Source: VRUE01 sp963748075
Lineage (GTDB): Bacteria; Actinomycetota; Thermoleophilia; Solirubrobacterales; 70-9
Reading direction: 5' to 3'
Assembly (NCBI GenBank): GCA_963748075.1
Contig: CAVVHQ010000024.1
Span: 1-64,000 of the forward strand
Length of the DNA: 64,000 nt
Position 1 is the first letter of the stretch; every line of letters begins with the position of its first letter. Positions 17,795 through 26,886 of this stretch are shown piece by piece. The translations under genes were made by a program, and so were the position numbers. Under the pieces are notes generated by a model. That model was given only the letters and a program-made list of their open reading frames with translations, had not been told where the DNA came from and did not search any database.

Positions 17795-18463
17795 CTATTC
17801 GGTTGTCTTTCCGCAGACGACGGCCACCGAGAGAGTCCAGCCTTCGGTCGTGCCACCGTTTACCTCGATTGCGGTCGCTCGCCAGCCAGCCGTTTCCGCA
17901 GCCGGGGGCCACACGGGCGTGTCGTCCGTCAGCGCCACGACTCCTTCCGGTGGGGGCGTGCCATATCCGCCGGCTCCATAGATTCGGGCGCCACCGCTGA
18001 TGGCCTCCTCGCCAACCGGGCAGGCCACTTCGAGCGTCTTGTCTGCGGAGGTGGCCGTACTCAGGTCCCCGTAGGGCTGTAGCGAGTACGCGAGCCCTGG
18101 CAAGGTCGGGCCAGTCGCGCCGGTTTCGCCCTTGGGTCCCTGCGATCCGGTTGCCCCGGTGTCGCCCTTGGGTCCCTGCGATCCGGTTGCCCCGGTGTCG
18201 CCCTTGGGTCCCTGCGGGCCAGTGGGCAGCTGTCCGGCCTTGAAGTCCTTTGCGAGCAGCGAGTCATCCTTGACCTTATGCGAGGTGACTGCGTTGTTGT
18301 GCAACTTGGCTCCACTCACCGCGCCGCTCTTAAGCTGTCGGGTGCCGACGCTGTTGGCGGGCAGCCTGACCGCGGCGTAGGCACCGCTCCCGAGAGCGAT
18401 GAAAAAGGCGAGCAGCGCGACAATCATCGCCGGTGTAGGACGGCGCTCCGGCGGTCGTCTCAT
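17795..18463 (-). CDS. Collagen-like triple-helix repeat surface protein
   Basis: 222 residues. An N-terminal hydrophobic segment (about 12-31, AMIVALLAFFIALGSGAYAA) probably exports or anchors it. Residues 33-75 contain short repeats common in actinobacterial surface proteins (NSVGTRQLKSGAVSGAKL). Residues 82-119 are perfect Gly-X-Y triplets built from the unit GPKGDTGATGSQ. The C-terminal domain has two cysteines that may pair. Its likely place is the cell surface. It is the first gene inside attL and may be cargo. The exact function is not known. Confidence 0.85.
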   Translation of the reverse strand: MRRPPERRPTPAMIVALLAFFIALGSGAYAAVRLPANSVGTRQLKSGAVSGAKLHNNAVTSHKVKDDSLLAKDFKAGQLPTGPQGPKGDTGATGSQGPKGDTGATGSQGPKGETGATGPTLPGLAYSLQPYGDLSTATSADKTLEVACPVGEEAISGGARIYGAGGYGTPPPEGVVALTDDTPVWPPAAETAGWRATAIEVNGGTTEGWTLSVAVVCGKTTE

Positions 18464-18859
18464 AGCAGTGCCTCCAATCCTTCTAAGAGTTCAGATCCGC
18501 TTCGGATCTTCGCGCGGGATGAGGTCAAGAACCTCCGTACTTCGAGGACCGGCCGATGCGTAAATCCCCGCAGGAATGTGCGGCCGTCGCAAGTCTTGCG
18601 AGGCGCAAGTCACGAGGCCGCCCCCGACGCGATCCTCGCCGTCGGCGAGCAGGGAGGGTCGGCCTCGTCAACGCCCAAGTCGAGGCGCTGTCTCGGCTAC
18701 ACGTGCGAGTGGCTGCTCTGTGGGCGAGAGCATCGAGCTACCCGTCCCCGAGCGCCTCCACGAGCCCCCTCCTCATGCGTGTTTGCCGCGGCGGCCGTGC
18801 GGACATAAAGCGGGTTCCGGGTTTCGCGCTGGTGACTAGCCCATGACTGAGGCTCTGCC
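18464..18859. other. Gene-free stretch, nothing recognised
   Basis: These 396 bp lie between the collagen-like gene start and the relaxase 3' end. Short open frames exist on the plus strand but lack ribosome sites and family resemblance. No strong hairpin was noticed. It presumably contains the promoter of the collagen-like gene. Confidence 0.4.
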
Positions 18860-21800
18860 TCAGCGCACAATGTGCATCCCCCGGTCCATGCTTCGCACTC
18901 GCTGTTTGCCGAGCCGCCGCTGGATGCGCGCGAGGCGCTGTGCCGCTGCTTGGCGCTCTGCCCGCCTGACCGCATCCCCCTTGTTCGCTCCGAGTGGATG
19001 GCCACCCCGCTCGGTGACGCTGTGCCGGTGGCGGTAGCCGCGGATCAGCTCGACCCCGTCATTCCAGGCTGCGACCTTCGACGGATCGCGCGGGCGCTTG
19101 CCGAGCGCGTCCTCGATCAGCTTCGAGGTCTGGCGGCGCTCTGCGGCGACCGCGGCGCGGGTGAGCTGCTCCAGCCGCTCGTCGGCCAGCGAGAGTTCAT
19201 GGCGCTCGCCAGCGGTGAGCGCGGCTGGCCGTCGTGACTCGATCTCGACCTCTACCTCCAGCGAGCCGCGCTCGTCTTCGAGGCGTGCGAGCTGTCTCGT
19301 CCCGATGCGCCGATCGGTGTCGATGAGCCTGAGCGCTCCCCGGTCGGGTCTCCGCTCCGAAGCCAAGGCATCGCGCTCGGCAGCTTGTTCGGCGAGCCGC
19401 GCCTTGGTCTGGTCGATCCGCTCTCGCAGGCGGTCGAGGCGCCTCTCCGCAGGCGACGGTTCGCTCACTCGGTCAAGGCGCTCGTGAAGGTCAGCTCGCC
19501 TCGCCACCAGCTCCACCGGCGGCAGCGACTCGATCCGCTTGCGTGCCGCGATCTCTATGGCGGCGAACTCGCCCGCCGCCCGCTCAGCGCCGATCCGCAG
19601 CTCGTGCGCCGCATCCTCGATCTCGCGGGTGCCGGGGCCAAGCTCGGGGTCGGTCAGCTCGCTGGCAGCCACCCCGTAGGCGCTCGTCGCCTCCCGCGCC
19701 CGAGAGACGGCGACGAGGAAGTCCTCGCGGCTGATCCCGGAGTCAAGCAGGACGAAGGCCGAGTCGAAGGTCTTTGACTCGGTGGCGTAGGTGGTGAGCG
19801 CGTAGGCGTGCTGGATCGCCGGCTCCTCATTCGGGGTGCGCTGGTTGAGGTAGTCGGGACCGACCTCGACCGTCCTCTCGTCTCCGCCGATCCGCGCCAG
19901 CTCCATCGTTCGCGTCTCGCGGTCGACGGCGAGGACTTCCCAGCGCTCGCGGTTGGAGACCTCGGCCGTATTGATCCGGGTGATGACGCGATCGCCCGCC
20001 GCGAACTCCCGCTCGGCCACGCTGAGCGCCTCGGCCTTGAGCTTGCCCGCGGCGAGCAGCTCCTCTCGCGCCCGTTCGTTCAGCTCGGCGACGTCGCGGA
20101 CGCGGCGGGCGATCATCACGGCGTCCTCCCCCCGCTCGAAGCGCTCGTGCCAGTCGATGCACCAGTGCGTCGAGGGTCTCGGTCATCGTGTCGGCGATAA
20201 CCAGTCGCTCGCGGGAGTCGAGCAGGTCGAGGGCGTCGGAGCCCCGGCCTTCGTGGGCGAGTTCGACGATGCGCCGGTCGAGCGGATCGCGCTGGCGGCG
20301 TATTTCGGTGAGCACGCTCGGCTCGATCTCGCTGGTCAGGTGCCCGTAGAGGCCGCCCGGGCCCACTGCTCCGATCTGACGCGGATCGCCGATGCAGACG
20401 AGCTTTCCGTCGCAGCCCTCCGCCAGCTCGGCGAGCTCGGCGGCGTGCGGGGTCGAGGTGGTCGAGGACTCGTCCATCACGATCACGGTGCCGGGGGAGA
20501 GCGGCGGCTGCCCGCTTGCGGCTTGCCGCTCGGCGCGCATCAGAAGCGCGGCGATCGAGGTGGCCGGCACCCCGGCGTCGCTCAGCTCGCCCGAGGCGCT
20601 GCGCGCGGTGGCGACGCCGAGCACCGGATAGCCGGCCTGGACCCAAGCCTCGCGGGCAGCGGCGAGCGCGGTCGTCTTGCCCGCGCCCGGCAGCGCCGCC
20701 ACCGCGACGATCCGCTCGCCGCCGGTCAGGAGGCGGCGCACCATCTCCGCCTGCTCGGCGCTCAGGTATTGGTGGCGCTCCAGCACGGCGGCGAGGGTCT
20801 GGTTGTCGACGGTGGCCGCGCCCGCGTCCTTTCCATCCCGCGCGATCTTGACGAAGCCCTGCTCCAGCTCCCACAGGCGCTGGGTCGTGTAGTAGCTGGA
20901 GGCGAGCGGTTCGGGGGCTCGATGGACCTCGATGACCCGCTCGCCGGCGAGCATCGTCTCGACCGCTTCGTCCAGGGCAAAGGCGCTGGCGCCTTCGGTC
21001 AGCTGGTTCGCGAGCGCGCAGAGCAGGTCGCGGCGATCGAAGTGGGAGCGAGAGAGCCTCGAGGTCGTCGATCGCGCGCTCGCAGGTCGGCGCCACTCGA
21101 TCATCTGTGGCTTGCGAGCTGCGCCGAAGTGGGGGAGCCGTTCGATCGACGCCGCCGTCAGCCCGAACTCCTCGGCGCGCGAGAGCCAGTCGGCGCGCTG
21201 ATTCTCGGCGTCGACCCCATAGTCCTTCGCCTCGCGAGTGCGGTAGGCGGCGACTTCGGCCGCCGCCGGTGAGCTGACGCCGCGCTCTGCCAGCGCTGCG
21301 ACGATCTCCGCCCGCCGTTGGGAGAAGTGCTCGATCACCGGCCGGCCGACTCCCTTGATGTCGGCATAGCCGTTTCGGACCGGCTCCCACTCCAGACCGA
21401 GCTCGCGGGTGAGGGCGGCGCGGAGGGCGGCCTGGTAGACGTGGCCGGCCGACTTCGCGTGCAGCCAGAAGGGCGTGCGTCCTTTCGGGTGCAGCGAGGC
21501 TGAGCCAGCGCCCATCGGAGACGGCGCGGGTCATGTTCGCGGTGACGACGTGGGTGTGAAGCGCAGGATCGCCGGCGCGAGAGGAGCGGTGGCGGAAGGC
21601 CATCGCGACGAAGCCCGCGCCGGGCTCGATCCTCTTGCCGCCGGCGCCGCGCTGCACGAAGCAGGCGTTGCGGTGCAGATAGGCGAGGCCCTCCGCTACG
21701 GCGTGATCGTGGGCGCGCAGGGCGGCGGCGCGAACCTCCGGCGAGCCGATCGCGTAGAGCAGGGAGACCGACTTCGGCGCGGCGAAGCGCACGTCGTAGC

Positions 21801-22116
21801 CGAGGATCGGCTCATGGCGGCGCTCGCGCCCCTCGGCGTCGGTGAAGACGCGTGGCTCGGGCCGGCGGACGAGGACTTCTCCGGTGCCGGGGTGCCTGCC
21901 GGCGAGCACGGCGGCGTAGTCGTCGCGGTCGACCTCGCCGTGCAGGCCCAGCTCGGCGGCCAGCTCGCCGATCCACTCGCCCGGCGCCTCGCCGGGTTTC
22001 GTGTAGTAGTCCTCGCCGCCTTCGGCGACGGCTTCGATCCAGTAGCTCGCGTTTCCGCGCCCGATCTTCGTCACTCCCACCACACATCTGTTGTCCAGCG
22101 GGAGCGGCTTTTGCAT
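18860..22116 (-). pseudogene. MobF relaxase/TraI-like helicase, two frameshifts
   Basis: Three consecutive frames together make one protein of about 1085 residues. The N-terminal TrwC relaxase domain (22116 to about 21490) has paired tyrosines (GEDYYT) and the metal-binding HTHVV. The middle part (to about 20158) is a helicase with Walker A GAGKTT and Walker B VIVMDES. The C-terminal part has the helicase-end segment AYALTTYATESKTFDSAFV and coiled coil. The frame changes near 21490 (should read AAPKGRTPFWLH) and near 20158 (DWHERFERGEDAV) each need one base. Intact relatives nick oriT and unwind DNA for conjugation. As written the gene is inactive. Confidence 0.85.
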
Positions 22117-22461
22117 CGGCCGAACTGCCGAGTTCCCAGTGTGTCGGGCTGTTGGCGTTGTGGTTGTGGGGGCGCTTCTCGGAGGGCCGGGCCAGGCCGA
22201 TGAAGCGGTTTCTGACCTACTTGCCGTTGAGGCTGGACTCCCTGCCTGGCGTTCTGGCTCTGGCTGCTTGGCTTGGTTCTCTTGGGCTGGCTGGCTTCTT
22301 TGGTGAGTCTGCTGCCGCGCCTCCGTCCCCCCGACCTACCCGCAGAACAGCACCGCGGGGGCGGCGGTCAAGGGCGCTCGCGCCCGACCCCTGTAGGGGG
22401 TTGACGGCCGACCCCGCGGTGCTTCAATCGGGCGTAGGGCGGGGGATGTCCTCGGCGTCCC
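22117..22461. promoter_or_regulatory. Relaxase upstream region, candidate oriT
   Basis: The 345-bp gap between the relaxase start and the next gene has a 12-bp perfect inverted repeat, AGCACCGCGGGG at 22349-22360 and CCCCGCGGTGCT at 22412-22423. Inside it are two smaller hairpins: GGGCG-CTCG-CGCCC at 22372-22385 and CCCC-TGTA-GGGG at 22388-22399. Nested inverted repeats next to a MobF gene are typical of a transfer origin, but the nick site cannot be placed. The rest of the gap shows no gene. Confidence 0.5.
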
Positions 22462-23097
22462 TCAACCGCGCTTGACGGTCAAGGCGCCCGGATCGTCGTA
22501 GCGGCTCGGAGGCCAGTCGGCGGCGCGCAGCTCCTCCTCGCCGCGCTCCTGCAGCGGCAGCTCCTTGGGATCGACGGCGACCCTGCCCCAGTAGGCCGCG
22601 AGCTTGACCTTGAGGTGGCGCCGTGCCTCTGGCTGAAGCTGGGCGACGCGACGCGGCGGCTCGGCGAGCAGCTCGTCGGAGACGAGGCCGGGGCGAAAGA
22701 GGCAGGCCACAGACTCCTCCTCCAGGACGCCCGGCAGCGGCGGCAGGTACATGTAGGGGTGGAGCGTGTCGCGGCTGCGAAGCAGCTTCACGCTGTCCGT
22801 GACGGCGCCGGCCCGCTCGGCGACCGCGGCCAGCGGAAGCACCGGGACGAGCACGCGAAAGGGATGCGCGGTCGCGCCGTCCCCGCGTTGCTCGGCCATG
22901 TCGCAGGTCGGCGTGGTCAGCAGGCCGTAGGCGAAGCCGACCTCGCCGACGAAGTGCTTGCCGTCCTCGGCCCGGTAGAGCGTCGTCGGCTGATCGCCGA
23001 ACGGGATCGCCTCGAAGAGGTCGCCGGCGAACAACGCCGTCGACCAGGGGGCGGCCCAGTACTCCTCGTCGTGTGGTCGATGCTCTCCGGGTCCCAT
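22462..23097 (-). CDS. Conserved-looking hypothetical protein of element 1
   Basis: 211 residues, acidic, with no membrane segment or signal. Scattered motifs (GDLFEAIPFGDQP, YGLLTTPTCDMAEQR, YMYLPPLPG) look like a folded soluble domain, but no family is recognised. It lies 51 bp downstream of a MerR-type regulator on the same strand and probably shares its promoter. A role in regulation or stability of the element is only a guess from position. Confidence 0.7.
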   Translation of the reverse strand: MGPGEHRPHDEEYWAAPWSTALFAGDLFEAIPFGDQPTTLYRAEDGKHFVGEVGFAYGLLTTPTCDMAEQRGDGATAHPFRVLVPVLPLAAVAERAGAVTDSVKLLRSRDTLHPYMYLPPLPGVLEEESVACLFRPGLVSDELLAEPPRRVAQLQPEARRHLKVKLAAYWGRVAVDPKELPLQERGEEELRAADWPPSRYDDPGALTVKRG

Positions 23098-23148
23098 TGC
23101 TCGCTGCCCTCACGGACCTCGAACCCTACGACCGCGGGACGACGGCCC

Positions 23149-23382
23149 TCAGTCGATCGGGCGGGCGCGGGTTACGGGGACAACGTCGTCGTCCTCGCGC
23201 AGCGGCGCGAAGCCGCTGAACATCTGCGCGCGCATCGCCTCCACGTCCTCGGCCCGGAAGCGGCGGACCCCGCTCGGGAGCCGGACGGCCTGCAGGAGGC
23301 CGTGCTCCTCCCAGCGGCGGACCGTGTTCTCGTGAACCCCCAATGCGCGGGCGGCCTGTCGGACCTGCATCAGCTGTGCCAT
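23149..23382 (-). CDS. MerR-type small DNA-binding protein
   Basis: 77 residues from ATG 23382. The fold is the MerR/excisionase winged helix: MQVRQAARALGVHENTVRRWEEHGLL, then the wing VRLPSGVRRFRAEDVEAMR. It lacks the dimerisation helix and effector domain of full MerR proteins. It heads a two-gene minus-strand unit and is divergent from the excisionase-like gene at 23527. An imperfect repeat TGTGACC-6-GGCCACA (23382-23401) overlaps its start and may be an autoregulatory site. Confidence 0.82.
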   Translation of the reverse strand: MAQLMQVRQAARALGVHENTVRRWEEHGLLQAVRLPSGVRRFRAEDVEAMRAQMFSGFAPLREDDDVVPVTRARPID

Positions 23383-23401
23383 GTGACCAGAGTAGGCCAC
23401 A
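23382..23401. promoter_or_regulatory. Possible operator at MerR-type gene start
   Basis: TGTGACC and GGCCACA are inverted copies (6 of 7 bases) separated by six bases, spanning the start codon of the MerR-type gene in the divergent promoter region. Binding by that protein is an inference. Confidence 0.3.
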
Positions 23402-23526
23402 AGGGCGAGAATGTCAATGTGGATGAGATGGTGGACTTTTGCAGCGAGTCCGCCCGGTAGCCGATGCAAGGCGGGCGCGGCCTGGACAGTCAATGCGATG
23501 ACCGCAACGCAGATCGACAGCATCCC

Positions 23527-23799
23527 GTGACGGCGCTGACCCTCGACATTGCCGAGGAGCTGGTCGAGCGGATCGCGGAGCGCGCCGCAGAGCTGGTCGC
23601 TGAGCGACGGGGCGGTGGCGAGGACGACAACTTTCTCGACGTGGCAGGGGCGGCCGAGTTCCTCGCCTGTCCGCGAAGCCGCATCTACGCGCTGGTCAGC
23701 GCCCGCCGCCTGCCGCATCACCACGATGGCTCCCGGCTGCTCTTTGACCGCCGCGAGCTGCGCCAGTACGTCCATGACGGGGGAGCGCGCCGCCCATGA
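23527..23799 (+). CDS. Excisionase-like helix-turn-helix protein
   Basis: 90 residues from GTG 23527. After a helical head (LDIAEELVERIAERAAELVAER) comes an excisionase-type winged helix: FLDVAGAAEFLACPRSRIYALVSARRLPHHHDGSRLLFDRRELRQYV. Such proteins either bend att DNA during excision or act as regulators. It opens the plus-strand module that leads through an XRE gene to the integrase. The upstream frame could extend to 23464, but those residues resemble no domain. Confidence 0.8.
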   Translation: MTALTLDIAEELVERIAERAAELVAERRGGGEDDNFLDVAGAAEFLACPRSRIYALVSARRLPHHHDGSRLLFDRRELRQYVHDGGARRP

Positions 23800-23854
23800 A
23801 CCGACCTGTCATCGTGCCGCGCGCTGGCGACCGCGATCGGGTGTACCGTGAGGA

Positions 23855-24023
23855 GGACATAAGGGGGCCGCGTGCTGAAGACACCGGCCCCGTGGCGACC
23901 GGCACAGGCGAACCCAGGCCGGCCGCAGCGGGAACGGTACCGAGGTGCCGGCTCCAGAAAAGCGGCGACCCGCCGCGCTTGCACGCGAACGGGCCGCCTG
24001 ACCACAAGGAGCGTGCACTCCTC
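23855..24023 (+). promoter_or_regulatory. Conserved structured leader (copy A)
   Basis: The region upstream of the NPTGGG gene is highly similar to 60361-60523 (minus). Predicted hairpins are GGGGCCG/CGGCCCC (23864-23870 with 23885-23891), GTAC-CGAG-GTGC near 23937-23948, and GCGGCG-ACC-CGCCGC (23962-23976). Identical blocks include CCGCAGCGGGAACGGTA and CGCGAACGGGCCGCCTGA. GGGCCG at 23991-23996 could also pair with CGGCCC of the first hairpin, so two folds are possible. It is likely a cis-acting RNA; the ligand or partner is unknown. Confidence 0.6.
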
Positions 24024-24380
24024 ATGGCTAGGAATAACCCTACGGGTGGCGGCGATGCCGTCGCCATCACCGTCTCGTCGGATGACCGCGAGTTCCTGCG
24101 CCGCGTCTTCAGGATGGCTCTGGACGGCATCCGCGACGAGCTGGACAACTACCCCGACGACCTTCGCGAGCCGACTCGCCTGCATCGCGAAGAAAGCATC
24201 TACCAGGCGCTGCTCGCGGGGCTCGACGGCGAGAAGGTCGTCCCGGACCACTACATGCGCGACCTGCTCCGCGATCTGATGGAGATGAACGACCGCGAGA
24301 ACGAGTACGCCCGTGTCGTCGCCGAGCACGAGGCGTTGCTCGGACTCCGCGGCCAGCTCGGAGAGGAACGGGGGCGATGA
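24024..24380 (+). CDS. Small NPTGGG-motif protein of element 1
   Basis: 118 residues starting MARNNPTGGGDAVAITVSSDD, then a charged helical protein (REFLRRVFRMALDGIRDEL, YQALLAGLDGEKVV, NEYARVVAEHEALLGL). It has no membrane segment or known domain. The NPTGGG head is shared, even at nucleotide level, with the protein at 60007-60360, although the rest differs. The preceding leader is also shared. Its TGA overlaps the next ATG (ATGA), placing it in an operon with the XRE gene and integrase. Function unknown; a regulatory role is plausible. Confidence 0.75.
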   Translation: MARNNPTGGGDAVAITVSSDDREFLRRVFRMALDGIRDELDNYPDDLREPTRLHREESIYQALLAGLDGEKVVPDHYMRDLLRDLMEMNDRENEYARVVAEHEALLGLRGQLGEERGR

Positions 24381-24646
24381 ATCCCGTCGCGGCGCAGTTC
24401 GGCGACAACCTCCGCTACTGCCGCCGGAAAGCAAAGCTCTCCCAGGAAGAACTCGGTTTCGGCGCCAGCCTGCACCGGACCGAGATCGGGTTGCTGGAGC
24501 GTGGCGCCCGGCTGCCTCGGATCGACACCCTGATGAAGCTCTCCGGCGCCCTATCGGTCCCGCCGGGGGAACTGCTCGACGGGATCGACTGGCAGCCGGG
24601 CAGCGTGCGGCGTGGCGGCTTCGGGATCGCCGGGGAAGGAGGCTGA
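24377..24646 (+). CDS. XRE family transcriptional regulator
   Basis: 89 residues. Residues 8-62 form a classic lambda-repressor-like HTH: FGDNLRYCRRKAKLSQEELGFGASLHRTEIGLLERGARLPRIDTLMKLSGALSVPPGELL. It overlaps the gene before (ATGA) and the integrase after (TGATG), so it is translated with the integrase and probably controls the element's own excision operon. Confidence 0.9.
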   Translation: MNPVAAQFGDNLRYCRRKAKLSQEELGFGASLHRTEIGLLERGARLPRIDTLMKLSGALSVPPGELLDGIDWQPGSVRRGGFGIAGEGG

Positions 24647-25356
24647 TGGCGACGAAGCTGGAGCGGACGCGCACGCCCGGCATCTACAAGCGGGGCAGTC
24701 GCTACGTGGTCGTCTGGCGCCACCGGGGGAAGCAGCACAAGAGCTTCCACCGGACCTACGAGGAGGCGCGCGAGGCGAAGGGACGACGGCAGGCCGGCGA
24801 CAGCCGGCCTGCCTCCAGGGTCCGCTTCTCCGACTACTTCGATGAATGGATCGAGTCCTACGCCGGGCGCACCGCCCGCGGGCTTGCCGACAGGTCGCGC
24901 GACCTGTACCGGCGTGCGATCAACGATCACGCGCTCCGCCGGTGGGATGGCTGGCGACTCAGCGAGATCGAGCCCACCGACATGCGAGCGCTCTATGCCG
25001 ATCTGCGAGCTCGCGAAGTTTCGACTTCCCGGCTCAGGCTGCTTCGGACGGCGCTCTCGGCGCTGTTCACGACTGCGCTGGAGGATGGAATCGTGCGAAT
25101 GAATCCCGTGACCGGCGTTCGCATTCCCCCCGCCGCAAATGCCGCCAGCGCCGACGATGAGCCCGTTGGTCGGCCGCTCACGCGAGCCGAGCTGGCGCGG
25201 CTGCTCGCGGCGCTTCCTGCTCGCTGGCGTCTGTTCTTCGAGTTCCTGACCCACACCGGATTGCGCATCTCCGAGGCGATCGGCCTGACCTGGGAGCACA
25301 TCGAGCTGGGCGACCGACCGCGTGTGCTCCCCCGCTTTCGAACGCCCTACTCTTGA
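24646..25356 (+). pseudogene. Tyrosine integrase, C-terminally truncated
   Basis: 236 residues. Present are the N-terminal arm-binding domain (GIYKRGSRYVVVWRHRGKQHKSF), the core-binding domain (VRFSDYFDEWIESYAG to IPPAANA) and the start of the catalytic domain with box I (FLTHTGLRISEAIGLTWEHIEL, containing the first catalytic Arg). The sequence leaves the family at about base 25323 (GDRPRV) and stops ten codons later. The HxxR, second His and Tyr nucleophile are missing, against a normal length near 370-400. The endonuclease-like gene begins four bases after the stop, marking the junction that replaced the C-terminus. Confidence 0.85.
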
Positions 25357-25359
25357 CCG

Positions 25360-26773
25360 ATGAACATTGTTGTCCAGCGCTCGGCACCCAAGGAGCTACC
25401 AGTAACTCCGAAACGCCGCGCTGAGCTTGAGCGCCAGCGCCCGAAGCGCTACTTGGTACTCGGCTCCGACGGTCATGGGCGGGCGGTCGAGGAGGGACCT
25501 TGGGAGAAGCTCGGAGAGGGAATCAACGTTGCCGACTACAACGTCGTGATCCTCAACTTTGCCTCTTTCCGGGCCAACCGCGCGCTCGCTGAAGGCTTCC
25601 CGATTGATCGACTCCCGAAGCGTCAGGCGATGACGCGGCTGCTGTTCAGCGAGCACAGTGAAGTGATCGCGATTGGCGACCCGGCGATGCTGATTGGTCC
25701 GCCGCCTCCCCCACTTGGCTCCCAACAACCCTACGTCGACATCCGCGAGCGTGCCGATTACTGGCTTCCCAACCTCATCGAGACCGAAGACAACGAGGGC
25801 GCCACCTACAGCGTTATAGATGAGGAGTGGGAGTTCTACTTCGAGAACCTCTCGCGCTACCGCTGGTTTGCGGCGGGCGAACTGCGCCAACAGGTTCAAA
25901 ACGCAATCGAGTATTTCTCGCCGGTCAGCGATGAACCGCAGATGGTCGATACCGAGCTCCGTCCACTGGCCCAGACCCGCTTTGGCAAAGCGCTCGGACT
26001 GCGACTTGAGGTCTTGGGCAAGGTGATGTACCGCTACAACCCTCCCAACGGCCCTGCTGTCGCTGGTGGCGCCTTGCAGGGCATCAAGGAGGTGCTGCGC
26101 TCGGGTCCGGTCTTCTGGTTGCCCGCACCCGATCGAATCAGCGCTTCCGAGGCAATCGACCTCATCCTCTCCGAACGCTATGGCGTCCGTTCGCCAGCCC
26201 GTACCCCTGCCGGGCTCAAGGGCTACTCGCTTCCGGCGGAGGCGCCAATCGCCGCGGAGATTGAGCAGCTTGAGGCAGAGCGCAGAGGCGTTGACGACCA
26301 GATCAAGGAAGCCCGCGAGCATGCCGACCAGGCAGCGAAGCCAAGAGCGCTCCTCTATGAGAAGGGCGAGACGCTTGAGGTCATCGTGCGCCAGACCTTG
26401 TGCGAGCTGGGAGCCGAGGTCACAGAGCCGGCGAAGGAGGGTGTCGAGGACGGCCGTCTGAGCTGCTGGCGATGCGAAGTTGGCCGCGGGCGTCGAACAC
26501 AAGGCGCTGTTGATTGGCAACCCCCATTGCGAGACAGCACCGAATGAACGCGGCGAACCGCTGGGGCCGAATGGGAAGGCATATGCAGAAAACGGAGGTG
26601 TCGCAGTCCTAACCACGGCTCGGCTGTTCGAGGCACTTCGTAGAAAGCAGGAGGAGAGCTTCGACCCCAAGATTTTCTGGACAGCGGTATTCGCCGCCAA
26701 GGGCGTCGTCGAGTTGCCGGGTGAAAAGGCCAGCGACGGTGAGCGACTCGATGATCGTGTCGTGGGCAACTGA
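25360..26773 (+). pseudogene. Endonuclease-like cargo protein, frameshifted
   Basis: The first frame (25360-26547) encodes a large N-terminal region of unknown fold, a coiled coil (about 300-335) and the start of a C-terminal domain (LLYEKGETLEVIVRQTLCELGAEV, KEGVEDGRLS) that resembles PD-(D/E)xK nuclease-like regions. The rest of that domain (HKALLIGNPHCETAPNERG, VAVLTTARLFEALRR) continues in another frame from about 26480 to 26773. The segment that should hold the central ExK is missing at the junction, so a deletion with frameshift is likely. Base composition looks AT-richer than the flanks. Its position between the integrase stub and attR suggests acquired defence-type cargo. Confidence 0.6.
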
Positions 26774-26886
26774 TTGGGCAACGCGAAGCCCGGAGAGGTC
26801 CCGAAAATGCAGCCCTGGCGTAGTCGCGGAGCTGCCGACCAGCAGCGGAAGCGCCGCCCGGCCGCAAAGAGCCGCGACCCCTCGCG

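Noticed and set aside
18082..18240. CRISPR-like short repeats
   Set aside because: The repeats encode Gly-X-Y collagen triplets in frame and have no variable spacers.
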